DNA of 64,000 nucleotides from Owenia fusiformis. Lineage: Eukaryota; Annelida; Polychaeta; Sabellida; Oweniidae. Below, one piece after another: positions 47,119 through 57,689 of the stretch (position 1 is the first letter of the stretch; each line of letters begins with the position of its first letter). The DNA is taken from assembly GCA_903813345.2 (NCBI GenBank), contig CAIIXF020000001.1:24541915-24605914 (forward strand), read 5' to 3'. A program made the translations under genes and the position numbers. The notes beneath the pieces were generated by a model. The model had not been told where the DNA came from. It did not search any database and saw nothing but the letters and a program-made list of their open reading frames with translations.

Positions 47119-47392
47119 TAGAGATCTACCAAAACATATAAGACAGGTCCACAGGAAAGACGCAAATTATAAAATACCTGAAGACTATAAAGAATTGTAC
47201 AAACACGAGTATTCAAGACGAAGTAAAAATAAATATTGAGGCTGTGTTTATAAGTACAAAGAATGCAAGAAATGTGGAAAAAATGTTCAGAGATTAGACA
47301 AGCATGAATGTTATTCTAATGTACTCTTAAATGAAAGAAAAAGATAACAAATTAGACAAAAAATTAGATTCAGATTTTATCGATTGGCTCAC

Positions 47393-47738
47393 ATCTCCAT
47401 CTGGTCGAAACAAAGCTGAAGAAACAGCAAAAAGGATCAGCCAAAATGTGAAATTTGTACTGGGCCTGCATGAAGATGTTGGTGGATTTCAGCCACAGGA
47501 CCACAATTTAATTTATTCAAAATTCATTGAACCTGCCATGAATGGAAAATTTATACTTATACCTAAAGTTATACTTAAGTCTCCATCTGGTCGAAACAAA
47601 GCTGAAGAAACAGCAAAAAGGATCAGCCAAAATGTGAAATTTGTACTGGGCCTGCATGAAGATGTTGGTGGATTTCAGCCACAGGACCACAATTTAATTT
47701 ATTCAAAATTCATTGAACCTGCCATAAATGGAAAATGT
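47393..47738 (+). repeat. 186 bp internal tandem duplication, nearly identical
   Basis: Two copies of a segment that starts tctccatctggtcgaaacaa (47393 and 47579) and includes 'gcctgcatgaagatgttgg' are almost identical over about 160 bp and stay in the same reading frame. The duplication is very recent relative to other repeats here. Confidence 0.75.
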
Positions 47739-48038
47739 ATACTTAAAGTTATACTTAAATTACATTGTACAAGAACCATCAGATTAGCCAGATAAGTATA
47801 CACTTTCCTAAATACTACATGTATAATAAATATAAATTAACATAAGAATTTAAATGAATCTTAAGTAATACCTAATTTAGATTTATCATCCATCTTGAAT
47901 GTATCTTTTATAGTATATTCTTTATGATGTTGTAATTGATTCATTATTTATGAGCTATATGTATGTAAATGAGGTATATGTATGTAACTTTTTGATTTTA
48001 AAATCAGTTCTTAGCTTGTGGTAAAATTATATTTTCAG

Positions 48039-48364
48039 GTCCTCCAAGCCTTCATTTTCGAGTTGAAGGAAGAATTCATACTGAATCGACGGGAAAAAGA
48101 AGGCATACTTGCCCGAGTTGTTTCAATAAATATAGAGATCTACCAAAACATATAAGACAGGTCCACAGCAAAGACGCAAATTACAAAATACCTGAAAACT
48201 ATAAAGAATTGTACAAACACAAGTATTCAAGACGAAGTAAAAATAAATATTGAGGCTGTGTTTATAAGTACAAAGAATGCAGGAAATGTGGAAAAAATGT
48301 TCAGAGATTAGACAAGCATGAATGTAATTCTAATGTACTCTTAAATGAAATCAAACTAAACTAG
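48039..48364 (+). pseudogene. C2H2 zinc-finger protein relic, copy 2
   Basis: The exon starts after attttcag at 48038. It encodes HTCPSCFNKYRDLPKHIRQ and then VH: a C2H2 finger (C-x2-C-x11-H-x4-H). After KYSRRSKNKY comes an in-frame TGA at 48251, shared with copy 1, then GCVYKYKECRKCGKNV and a Cys/His knuckle, ending at TAG 48362-48364. The shared stop means the gene was already interrupted before duplication, or that the true exon ends earlier. The MITE found in copy 1 is absent here. Confidence 0.55.
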
Positions 48365-48417
48365 ACTTTGGAAATTGAACAAGTTCAATTTCAGACTCCA
48401 GATGACAGATTCGTTTA

Positions 48418-49285
48418 CGCTGAGTCATCTAGAATAAGCCGAGTCATCCAGAATAAGCTGAGTCATCCAGAATAAGCTGAGTCATCCAGAAGAAGCCGAG
48501 TCATCCAGAATAAGCCGATGGATGGATGAATGGATGGATTGATAGGATGGAAGGATAGGACAGAATAGGAAGGAAGGATAGGATAGAATAGGAAGAAAGG
48601 ATAGGAAAGGATAGGAAGGATGGGAAAGAAGGATAGGATTGGATAGGATACGTGGGATGGATATAGCCGAGTCATCCAGAATAAGCCAAGTCATCCAGTC
48701 ATATCCCTCTTTCCTATCCTTCTTATCCTATCCTTCCTATCCTATCCTATCCTTCCTATTCTGGATAGGATAGAATAGGAAGAAAGGATGGGATAGGATA
48801 GGATAGGAAGGAAGGATAGGATAGGAAGGATAGTAAAGAAGGATAGGATTGGATAGGATAGGCTAGGTGTGATGGATATAGCCTAGTCATCCAGAATAAG
48901 CCGAGTCATCCAGAATAAGCCAAGTCATCCAGAATAAGCTGAGTCATCCAGAATAAGCCGAGTCATCCATAATAAGCGGACGGATGGATGGATGAATGGA
49001 TGGATTGATAGGAAGGATAGGACAGAATAGGAAGGACAGAATAGGAAGGAAGGATAGGATAGAATAGGAAGGAAGGATAGGATAGAATAGGAAGAAAGGA
49101 TAGGATAGGAAGGATAGGATAGAATAGGAAGAAAGGATAGGATAGGAAGGATAGGATACGATAGAATAGGAAGAAAGAATAAGATAGGACAGAATAGGAA
49201 GGATAGGATAGGATAAGAAGGAAGGATAGGATAGGAAGGATAGGAAAGAAGGATAGGATAGGATAGGATGGATGGATATGATAGA
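48418..49285. repeat. alternating 19-bp satellite and GGATA-type microsatellite blocks
   Basis: The 19-mer gagtcatccagaataagcc is tandem at 48421-48515, about 48668-48698 and 48885-48975. Between and after these lie blocks of 'ggataggatagaataggaag' on one strand (48530-48650, 48765-48865, 49005-49275), with a short opposite-strand block at 48700-48760. The pattern suggests repeated co-amplification of a composite unit. All open frames in it are by-products. Confidence 0.75.
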
Positions 49286-49329
49286 TGGATGGATTTTTCA
49301 ATATTGTCTGCACTACTCTTGACTTTCTA

Positions 49330-50260
49330 TGAGGCTACTATCATATTGATTTTTTGGAAAATTCAAAACGTCATAACTTTTGAACCGGAAGTCGGATCGA
49401 AATTTGGTTTGCAGATTCGGATTCCTGAGAAAATTCTACCCTTAGTTCATATGTCATACATTGAATTTGGAGAACTTTTTGTCGTGACCTACTTTCTGGA
49501 CGCCATATTTAAAAATCGGTAAGAGTAATCAAAAATCTCTTTCAGATCCAGATTCCTGAGGAAATTCTACCCCTAATTCATAACTCATACTTTAAAATTG
49601 GAGAACTTTTTATTTTGACCTATATTTCGGACACCATATCTCAAAAGTAGGTCAAAAAACTTATTGACGGCAAAATGTTAACATTATTAGCACACTCTTT
49701 GCTACAAGTTTACAAAATTTCGGAGAATATCATTGAAGTGTAGTGTCAGAATCGCAAAATAAAAAAAACTATGAATTTGACCTAGATTTTGAACTAGGTA
49801 TTTTGGTGTCCAAACTTTGAAGGAAAGTAGCTTTTGAGGTCCCCTTCTTCTATGGGCTTTCATTATGTTTAGCTTTACTCATTCTATATCTCGTATTTTT
49901 ATACTTCAAAAAATTATTCGGTCCCATTGATTTAACATGGGGCACCAAATTTAGCGATTTTTTAGATTTCAAAACGCCATAACTTCAAAACAAGTAGTCG
50001 GATCGAAATTTGGTTTGCAGATCTAGATTTCTGAGAAAATTCTACCCTTAATTCATAACTCATACGTTAAATTTGGAAAACTTTTAACTTTGGCCTACTT
50101 TTCGGACACCATATCTCAAAAGTGGGTCAAAATACTTTCTGACGGCAAAACGCTAACACTATTAGCATACTCTTTGCTACCTGTATACAAAATTTTAAAG
50201 CAAATCATTTAAATATAGTGTCAGAATCGCAAAAATAAGGGAAAACTATAAAAGAGAACC
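49330..50260. repeat. degenerate tandem repeat with about 480 and 610 bp spacing
   Basis: The phrase gtcggatcgaaatttggttt occurs at about 49390 and 49998. The phrase gacaccatatctcaaaagt, followed by 'gacggcaaaa' and 'agtgtcagaatcgcaaaa', occurs at about 49628-49760 and 50106-50232. The phrase 'ctgagaaaattctaccc' occurs three times, once as a variant. Non-coding. Confidence 0.6.
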
Positions 50261-51050
50261 CCCGATAAGGAGAGCTTTTTAGAAGGACATTGCTTTTTTA
50301 TTCTGGAAGTGATCATCATGGAAATTTGACACCTTTTTAGAAATGAGGTGAATTTTGACATACTGAAATATTATATTTCAATGATTAAAACTTCCGTTTC
50401 TAGAACGTTTTTTGTAAAGCGATGAAATTCAATGTTCTATTTTGACCGTTACTTTTCGATAAAGCACAATAAGTTTCCTTCAACTGTACATGCGAAATAA
50501 AATATGTCTTGGCTAGATTGTGAAGCAAAGTCTTATTTTCGTAAAGCAATTGAGGGGCGCAGTACTAGAAGTATGTTTAAAGAATTTTCTAAGAAGTTGT
50601 TCCACTTTGCTCCTCATTTTCATTAGAAGAGTTTCGGAATTATATACCAGTCATAGATAGAGGGCGTTTCACAGATCAAATAAGTTCATCTTTGGATAAA
50701 ACTTGGTCATTTTTGAAAATCATTCAGATGACCAAAATTAGATGTCTCTCCTGGACAATCAGTAATGATTATCCTGTGCTATTTTGGTTTCAGGTACATA
50801 ACAGCTGGATATAGAACTGATGTCTTAGAGGAGTGGGACACATATATCTCCCGCTGTATATTTCCCGCTCCAATATTCCCCGGAAATGTTTTTTGTTCAG
50901 TGTTGAAATAGTAAAAACTGTCCGAATATCTTGCTATAGAATGAATGCAGCAGACGTAGAATATTTTATTGACAAATGTTTATGAATTTTTCGAAAATAA
51001 TGAAAATGAGAACACTGAAATCTTCACTTATGAAACCGCATGCTCGTTTT
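50261..51050. other. gene-free stretch
   Basis: AT-rich sequence without a supported gene or clear repeat boundary. Confidence 0.4.
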
Positions 51051-51054
51051 TGAA

Positions 51055-51116
51055 TATGGGGTATACCCCTAGGGAAATATGATATCCTTTATCATATTTC
51101 CCGAGGGATATACCCC
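51055..51116. repeat. 60 bp hairpin
   Basis: The arms 'ggggtatacccctagggaaatatgat' and its inverted partner 'atcatatttcccgagggatatacccc' pair with one or two mismatches around a short loop (atccttt). It may be the end of the SINE-like unit that follows on its right. Confidence 0.7.
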
Positions 51117-51164
51117 ATATACAAAACCTCCCATGACATAACCCTTATGCATTGTGGTTAAAAA

Positions 51165-51270
51165 ATAAATAATGATAGTCAGCGTCGGGATTTGAACACG
51201 AACCTTTCAGAAAATTAAAGGGATACAAATTCCAACGCGCTATCAAATGCGCCAAACGATCATTGTATTA
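51165..51270 (-). repeat. tRNA-derived SINE head or tRNA pseudogene
   Basis: The minus strand reads 'tttggcgcatttgatagcgcgttggaa' (D-arm with A-box spacing) and then ggttcgtgttcaaatcccga (T-arm, B box). This is a recognisable but imperfect tRNA: the anticodon arm is enlarged and there is no matched acceptor stem, so it is not called a tRNA gene. It belongs to a different family from the SINEs at 27774 and 28990. Confidence 0.55.
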
Positions 51271-51796
51271 TGATACATGTCTTTAACTATTCACGTTTGA
51301 ATTAAGCACACGATTGAAAAGCGTATGAAGTCTACATTTTTCGAATCAAAGAATTCGAGCGTTCCTGGTTTAACCTCAAGACTGTTGGCATCAGGCTTCT
51401 TATCTTAGCAATTCAACCAGTTGTTAGAGTAGATAGTCCAGGGTGTAAAGCAAAACTAGAGCGTCCTCAAATCTAGTAGAAACATATAGTTATTCAATAC
51501 ATACAAACATCGATTGGAAGTTGTATCTTTCTTCTTTGAAAAAGTATATTTCAAGATAAATTAATTATTTATTTTGATATATTTATTTGCCAAAAATTAA
51601 CGTTGGCACATGTTTTATTATCCAATGCGTCGACATGCATTGTATAAAATATGAATGAAATAAAAAAAATCATAAATAAGTTCTTGAAAACAATGTTACA
51701 TACAAATAATCATAATCATGAATTTCGGGGCTGGTACAATTTGGTTAAAAAGCGTTTCAAATAATATAAAATAGTCTTGCCCCATTATCACTCGGG
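51271..51796. other. gene-free stretch
   Basis: AT-rich sequence without a supported gene. Confidence 0.4.
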
Positions 51797-52256
51797 ATCA
51801 GCTCGATTACGCTGATGACCGTTTCGGTTACATAATGTCGGAACCTCGAAGGAACGATTTTTCTTTTTTCCTTATTCCACGCGTTGTTGGCAAAATTCCC
51901 ATGATATTTTTATAAAAAACATGCGTCAGTATCATATGTTTAAAAAAATGTACATGTTTGCGAACAGATAGTTAGTTCAGAGGACAACAGAACCATGATT
52001 CAATACCTGATTTAAGTTACTTAAACGGGATGGGTTAGATATGCAGATCCGTTTACGTAACTTAAGTGGTGTTTTTTTAAATCGACGATTCTGTAGTCTT
52101 CTGAACTAATTGTTCGCAAAGGTGTACATTTTCTTAAAGACACACATTTTTTATAAAAATATCATGGGAATTTTGCCTACAACGCCTGGAATAGGAAAAA
52201 AGAAAACTCGACCTTTGAGCATGCGATATTTTGTTGCAAGCGTAATCGAGCGGATC
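51797..52256. mobile_element. foldback MITE, copy 1 (about 460 bp)
   Basis: The left arm 'ctcgattacgctgatgaccg' is matched inverted near 52243-52250 ('gcgtaatcgag'). Paired inner landmarks: 'aaattcccatgatatttttataaaa'; 'tgtacat...tttgcgaac'; 'gttcagaggacaacagaa'; 'aagttact...aaacgg'. Nearly the whole element can fold. It is non-coding and related to copy 2 at 53708-54225. Confidence 0.75.
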
Positions 52257-53530
52257 ACCAGTTATATGAAAAAATCTCATCGCGAGCATTAATGTCAAGC
52301 CATCAGTTAGATTAATAGAAATAGAACGTTGAGAACATTAAACGCATCGTTGAGAAATCAAACATATACATGTATACTTCAATAATAATTGACGATTTAT
52401 AAATAACATTGCAAACAAATGTAGATTATAACTTACATGATGTATAAAGTCATACAACGATTTCCATAAAACAAAAGAATAGATAAAATAACCTATACTT
52501 TGGCTTGAGGCGCGTATGATGCTTATCATACATATTGTAGAAAGTGGTATTCGAAGCCATCCCTGGGGGGGGGGGGTATCTCACATATGTACACGTGGTT
52601 CTGATAAGACAGACGAATGAGCCAAGTAGCCTCCTTGATAGAAAAGGGTTGATGAAGCAACGGACTCCCAACCAATCGACCATACTTGGACTAATAGCGA
52701 AAAGCTTGACTCCAAGACGAACATTTTGGTTGTGGAACATTTAAATCTAAAATATCTCAAGTGCTCCACTGTTGAATGCATGTTAGCATACATGTATATA
52801 TAAGAAAAAACTATGAGCTTTGTTTAGAGCACTAGGAGCAGACGCTCATATTGTATTAACATTTTTGAATCTTAGACGGATAGCTTTCGCGAATTCAACT
52901 ACCAGCCGCTGCTGATCAACCTCCTATTGTATGACTCATTTGACATATTCAAATGAGTCGAAATAGTTTGTTACGCCGTCATCTGATAGGTAGCATTTTA
53001 CTGTGACATGCTAGTGCTAGGTAAAATATGGATTCAAAGTGATTCACAATTCTCCTTTAAATATTTGGAAAGAGGGTTAGCATATGATAACTTGATCAGA
53101 GAAGTTAAAAAAGAATATTCATTTTACATATAAAGTTTTAAGTTAACCTGTTCATAATGGTGCAGAATTATGGTCCACCAAGTAATGGTTGTAACATACG
53201 TCGTATTTATTTGTCAGATGCAGTGTAAAGGTAACAGATATGTAATTAGGTCCCTATCAAAACCAAGAGAGGGAGGACCCTTAGGGTTATTATATTACAC
53301 GATCCTGTACAAGTTCCCTTTAAATACGTGAACTTGATAATAAGGCAGCTTTATGGTAATACTCTTTATCGTATGATCTGTAGAATGAAGCCTTCTGATT
53401 GGTCAGTTTTTGTGCTGTACCAATCTGTATTGTTACTGAGATTGTCAGCATTGATCATCTCCGTCGCAATACAGAAAATATTGGTACGGAGGGGACATTC
53501 TCAGATGCAATACAGATGATCACACGATAA
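52257..53530. other. gene-free stretch
   Basis: Contains a G homopolymer at 52565-52576. The frames at 52450-52793 on both strands have no recognisable content. The sequence 52920-52960 (tgactcatttgacatattcaaatgagtcg) is a small palindrome. Confidence 0.4.
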
Positions 53531-53535
53531 AAACG

Positions 53536-53668
53536 TTATAGAATGATTTGAAGTGCAATACAGGATATATTCTGTCTCGATATTCTGTATTGGCACTCGA
53601 CTTCGTCTCGTTCCAATACGGAATTTCTCGAGCAGAATATATCCTGTATTGCACTTCAAATCATATGA
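53536..53668. repeat. 130 bp hairpin MITE
   Basis: The arm 'atgatttgaagtgcaatacaggatatattctg' is repeated inverted at 53637-53668, and inner segments (tattctgtattgg against ccaatacggaa) also pair. Non-coding. Confidence 0.7.
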
Positions 53669-53707
53669 TAACTTATAGTATTTGTACGTATTACTAAAAC
53701 ACTGGTG

Positions 53708-54225
53708 ATCCACTCGATTACGCTGGTTACCGAAACGGTTCGTTTTGGTAACAAAATGTCGGAACGTCGAAGGTACGATTTTTCTCTTTTTCTTATTTCA
53801 CACGTTGTAGGCAGAATTCCCACGACATTTTTAACACAAACGTGTATCAATATCATATGTTTAAGAAAATGTACATATGTGCGAACAAATAGTTCAGAAG
53901 ACAACAGAATCGTCGATTTATTTCTTCACTTAAGTTACATAAACGGTTTTTTGAAAAACAGTTAAGATCTGCACTTTTAACCCAAATCGTTCATGTAACT
54001 TAAGTGAGGAATTAAATCGACGATTCTGTTGTCTCCTGAGCTATTTTTTCGCAAAAATGAACTTTTTCTAAAATATATGATACTGATACACGTTTGTGAG
54101 AAAAAACGTCGTGGGGATTCTGCCTACAACGCGTGAAATAAGGAAATAAGAAAAATCGTACCTTCGACGTTCCGACATTTTGTTACCAAAACAAACCGTT
54201 TCGGTAACTAGCGTAATCGAGTGGA
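53708..54225. mobile_element. foldback MITE, copy 2 (about 520 bp)
   Basis: The tips atccactcgattacgct are inverted at both ends. Paired inner landmarks: 'accgaaacggtt'; 'ttggtaacaaaatgtcggaac'; 'ggcagaattcccacgac'; 'aatcgtcgattta'; 'cacttaagttac'. It is better preserved than copy 1 and shares the arm order with it. Confidence 0.8.
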
Positions 54226-54380
54226 TTACGCATTCCCATTTAATGGTACCAACTACATGATGCTATGTTATTTATGAGTCATGGGATGCACAATGTATTT
54301 GCAAATTCAGAATTGCATAAATATGTTTCAAAAAGTACAGGATATTCTGAAGCGTATCGCATCTTTATGTACTGCAATAA

Positions 54381-54476
54381 TGCCTGGGTCACATTTGCAC
54401 ATTGTATTCAATTCTGAACAAATTACTCAATCGGCCGGGCGCCGTAGCGAAAATCGGAGCAAATGTGACCAGGGCA
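54381..54476. mobile_element. Harbinger-like MITE, 96 bp, perfect TAA duplication
   Basis: It starts tgcctgggtcacatttgc and ends with the inverted copy gcaaatgtgaccagggca, flanked by TAA on both sides (54378-54380 and 54477-54479). The interior contains 'atcggccgggcgccg'. A half copy of the same element lies at 57590-57656. Confidence 0.75.
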
Positions 54477-54539
54477 TAAGTAAACGATAGTACACTACAA
54501 TGTTATATGGGTCAATGTCCTCAATGGTTCATTCTGTAT

Positions 54540-54665
54540 ATTGTGCATTTTATACTCTCGTGAGAATATAATATATTCACTCATTCGCTACGCTCACTTC
54601 TGAATATATCATATACTCACTCGAATATAAACACGATATACAGAAAGACCCATTATATAACCTCA
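54540..54665. repeat. small inverted-repeat element
   Basis: The pairs 'ttctgtatattgtg' and 'cacgatatacagaa', with inner 'gtgagaatataatatattcact' and 'gaatatatcatatactcactc', give a foldable segment of about 120 bp. No target duplication was identified. Confidence 0.45.
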
Positions 54666-55095
54666 TAATATACAATATGGACACACCTTTTTTAAAACTC
54701 GTAATTGAACGTGTACAATAATGGTCCTCTGTGGATAATTTGTACTGTTAATTTGGCCAACTGAGTTTAACGGTTTATGGGAAATGATTTTTATAAGGTC
54801 CCTTAAAAAGTTTATTCAGTGAGAGGCAGTAATTACTAATCACGTAGGCCGAAATGTTTCACGTAAAGGTTCTCAAAACGTGTAACTAAACTTCTGTAAT
54901 ATCCTCGAGAATCGTAAAGATTGCCATGAGGTTTTATTTTATTTTTATCATTGGCTAGGCAAAGGTTGACTTTTTGACCCGGCTTTGAACTGCAACACGC
55001 ATTAGTGAATACGTGTCTTTATATAATTCATTACATAATAAAACTTAGAGTAATCCCCAGAGTGAATAATGAATGTGAAAGCGTAGGTACAGGTT

Positions 55096-56258
55096 CACGG
55101 TGTTATAGCATGACGGTTATGCCACCTCTGAAAACGATGTTGGACAGCTACGTTCACTGATTTATCCAATAAAATGGCCGCGATGGAAGAGAAAAGTAAG
55201 GTTGGTGCATTATTTTCTACTACTGTGTATCAATGAAAGGAAGAACGATTTATGTAAGCATCGCATTCGGTGATACATTCGGTAATGTATATTTTGAATG
55301 TAGTCTTTGCAAATTCATGCCCGGGGATAACATGAAATAGGAGGAAAACTGTCGAGTTTGAAATTCAAAACTACACAAAATTTTAGTAATTTGTTTATTT
55401 TTGTTGTTAGGGCATGGTCTACACTGCCTAAAAACCCTATGGTATATATGTTGATGTACGGTTACGCGAACCTGATTCAAATATGAAACCCCGATTCATT
55501 GTTGTTAATTTTGTCATCTTGATCCTAAATCTTCTTTTGCCTCTTCATTGCTATCTTTTACACTTTCATCGGTTTTATAAATAAAGCAAGCAACAGTTTT
55601 TTCCTTGCCATATAGAGGCTGAAACAAGAGCGTTTCTTGCGAGTCCTGAGAACAAATATTGAAAATTCAATATTCTATTTCTAACCCATTATAACAATAA
55701 CATGGATATAGGCTATCAGATCTAGCAACCTTGACTTGACAGATGTGCATGCACGTAACCGTCCGCTAAATATCTTATGTACAACTAATACAATACGTTA
55801 CCGTCCATAGAATTCGATAGAAGTCATACGTAGTCATGTAACGACATTGCGTTTGAAACCTTATTATTTACGTTATACACCACATTCCCGTTCTGGATTT
55901 GTCATTTTATGCCTTGTTTATACACAGTTTACCTACAGTTAATATTCAGTGGCTCTGAGGCACATGTACTGAGAAAACACGAGAATGGACCAAAAATTAT
56001 AAACTTGGATATCTCAGTCGGTAGGTTTACAGCTTATATTCTGTTCCTTGTAGACCACCTGGCAGATTTGACCCAGTCTTTATAACCATCCATATATACG
56101 TCACCGAATGGAACTAGTTTAAAAGGAAATCTTATCTGTGAATATTGCCTACAGGCGAGAAAGAGTACATGCTGCCTTTCCAATACGCCATTTTTTGTTA
56201 TCGTTACCGCAAAATTTTGCAAATCGCCTTGACGTAACCGTCATGCTATAACACCGTG
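55096..56258. mobile_element. TIR-bounded segment, 1.16 kb
   Basis: The ends cacggtgttatagcatgacg (left) and cgtcatgctataacaccgtg (right) are perfect inverted repeats of about 24 bp including 'gtta'. The flanks aggtt and aggta suggest a short, imperfect target duplication. No transposase lies inside. A possible first exon (55174-55200) lies within it. Confidence 0.55.
55174..55200 (+). CDS. possible first coding exon (MAAMEEKSK)
   Basis: The 27-base stretch starts at an ATG in a favourable context (caataaaATGGCCGCG) and ends AAG before gttggt, an acceptable donor, in phase 0. The exon-like segment at 60173-60301 is also phase 0 and could follow. It is very short, unproven, and lies inside the TIR-bounded segment 55096-56258, so this is a suggestion only. 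Confidence 0.2.
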
Positions 56259-57589
56259 AGGTAGAGGTATTCAACGCTTTTGCGAGGATCATTTGTACCG
56301 TTGGGTTTGGTGAATATACACTGACAGAAACTAGAATGCAGTGCGCCAGGTGTGATTGTTCGTTGAAGAAAGTGGCAAGAAACAAAGTCATTGCTTTGAG
56401 ATTTGACCTTCGATGACTTTCTCAAGATAAAAAAGTCAAAAAGGTATTTTTCAACTTGCTTCAAAAAGAGCATCTTTCAAAATCTTCTACAAGTTCTCAG
56501 AAGTTCAAATACAATAGTCCATGGTATGACTTCCGAATATGAGGGATCCGTGGCACACTATAGCGCAGCAACATTTGAAGCAATATTTATGAAGATGTAT
56601 ATGTCTTAATTCTTATGAAATAACATTTGCTGAAAAATCTTCCGGCTTTCGGGTCGAAACATGTCTCATAACAAACGTAAAAAAATTGATTCTAACTTTT
56701 ATACATCTTATAAGACACAGACTGTTATTCTAAGCATACGAACAAAAATAGACTATCATAATGTTAAAATATACTATAATTTTACTCTAATTGTCGGTGC
56801 TTAATAATTGTTAATTACATAAGTGTGTTTTTCAGATTCTGTTTGATTTTTCAAATATGAGCCAAGCCAATTCAACAAAATTGTGTGTATCTCAAAACGT
56901 ATTGAGACCCATTTTGGGAAAAACTAGCATAATTTAAGCATTTGTCATTCTAATATAAAAGTGATTCATTTGTAGCATTTATCTTTTTAATACCTGAGAA
57001 ACAATACAAAACGTCGATACACTGATTACATAATTTTTGGGCATTGATAATAACCTCAAACTCATGGCCTAGAAACCTAAAATCATATATTTAAAATCAT
57101 TTTGTATTATTTTCCGTTGCATTGTGTACTCCAAATTGTGAAAATTGTAATTTTATTTTTCAGTAATTTTTGACCTCTGTTAATGGCAGGCATAATTCAG
57201 CCTAAAAGCCGGAAGTATATTAAACGGTTATAATAACAATTATTCGGGAACATATGTAGGTGTGTCAATGTTAGGTCAAGTATCGCTGCGCAAAAGTGTG
57301 CTACCAGCTCCTTTATTAGACGTCCTAGAGATTTCATACCATGGATTATACAAGCGGTTTAACCTGAGAAATAACAAATCTAGAGGTGCATACCAATGAC
57401 ATTTCGTCCAATTATTTCCACATTGTTACAATTGCATTTTCGCTGATATTAAGAAATCAGAGGTTGAAGTTTAGGTCTTCATAACTTTTGAGTAGTAATT
57501 TTTAAAAACTCATTTTTTCGTACAGGTAATCATGTGTATATGAACGCCTTACAGAGCAAAAATCACTAATTAACAATAAATAATTTTGA
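56259..57589. other. gene-free stretch
   Basis: No supported gene. The short frames at 56149-56609 have no recognisable motif. Confidence 0.4.
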
Positions 57590-57656
57590 ACAAAATACTC
57601 AATCGGCCGGGCGCCGTAGAGAAAATCAGAGCAAATGTGACCAGGGCATAAGTAAA
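57590..57656. mobile_element. half copy of the 54381-54476 MITE
   Basis: It shares actcaatcggccgggcgccg and the end gcaaatgtgaccagggca with the full copy, but lacks the left inverted repeat. Confidence 0.7.
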
Positions 57657-57689
57657 AATATATATGATTGATGATGCTGACTTGGCATG

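Larger units (their letters stand above)
46206..47795 (+). pseudogene. C2H2 zinc-finger protein relic, copy 1, split by a mariner MITE
   Basis: The exon begins after ttttcag at 46205 (PPSLHFRVEGRIHTES), reaches the finger start and is cut by the MITE at 46299. It resumes at 47121 (RDLPKHIRQVHRKD), then has an in-frame TGA, then CKKCGKNVQRLDKHEC, a second Cys/His cluster. Downstream, in another frame (47331-47795), DKKLDSDFIDWLTSPSGRN leads into an internally duplicated 62-codon segment. That last part resembles the helical core-binding domain that precedes a tyrosine recombinase in some zinc-finger proteins, but no catalytic domain follows. The function is unknown. Confidence 0.55.
45955..48380 (+). 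repeat. tandem duplication of a zinc-finger gene segment
   Basis: The tract starting 'ttgtacaagaaccatcagat' at about 45960 recurs from 47762. Both copies share the following ordered blocks: 'catccatcttgaatgtatct'; 'attttcaggtcctccaagcc'; the finger exon; and 'tgtactcttaaatgaa'. Copy 1 is longer because of an inserted mariner MITE (46300-47118) and an internal duplication at 47393-47738. Copy 2 (47762-48380) shows the uninterrupted arrangement. Confidence 0.75.
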
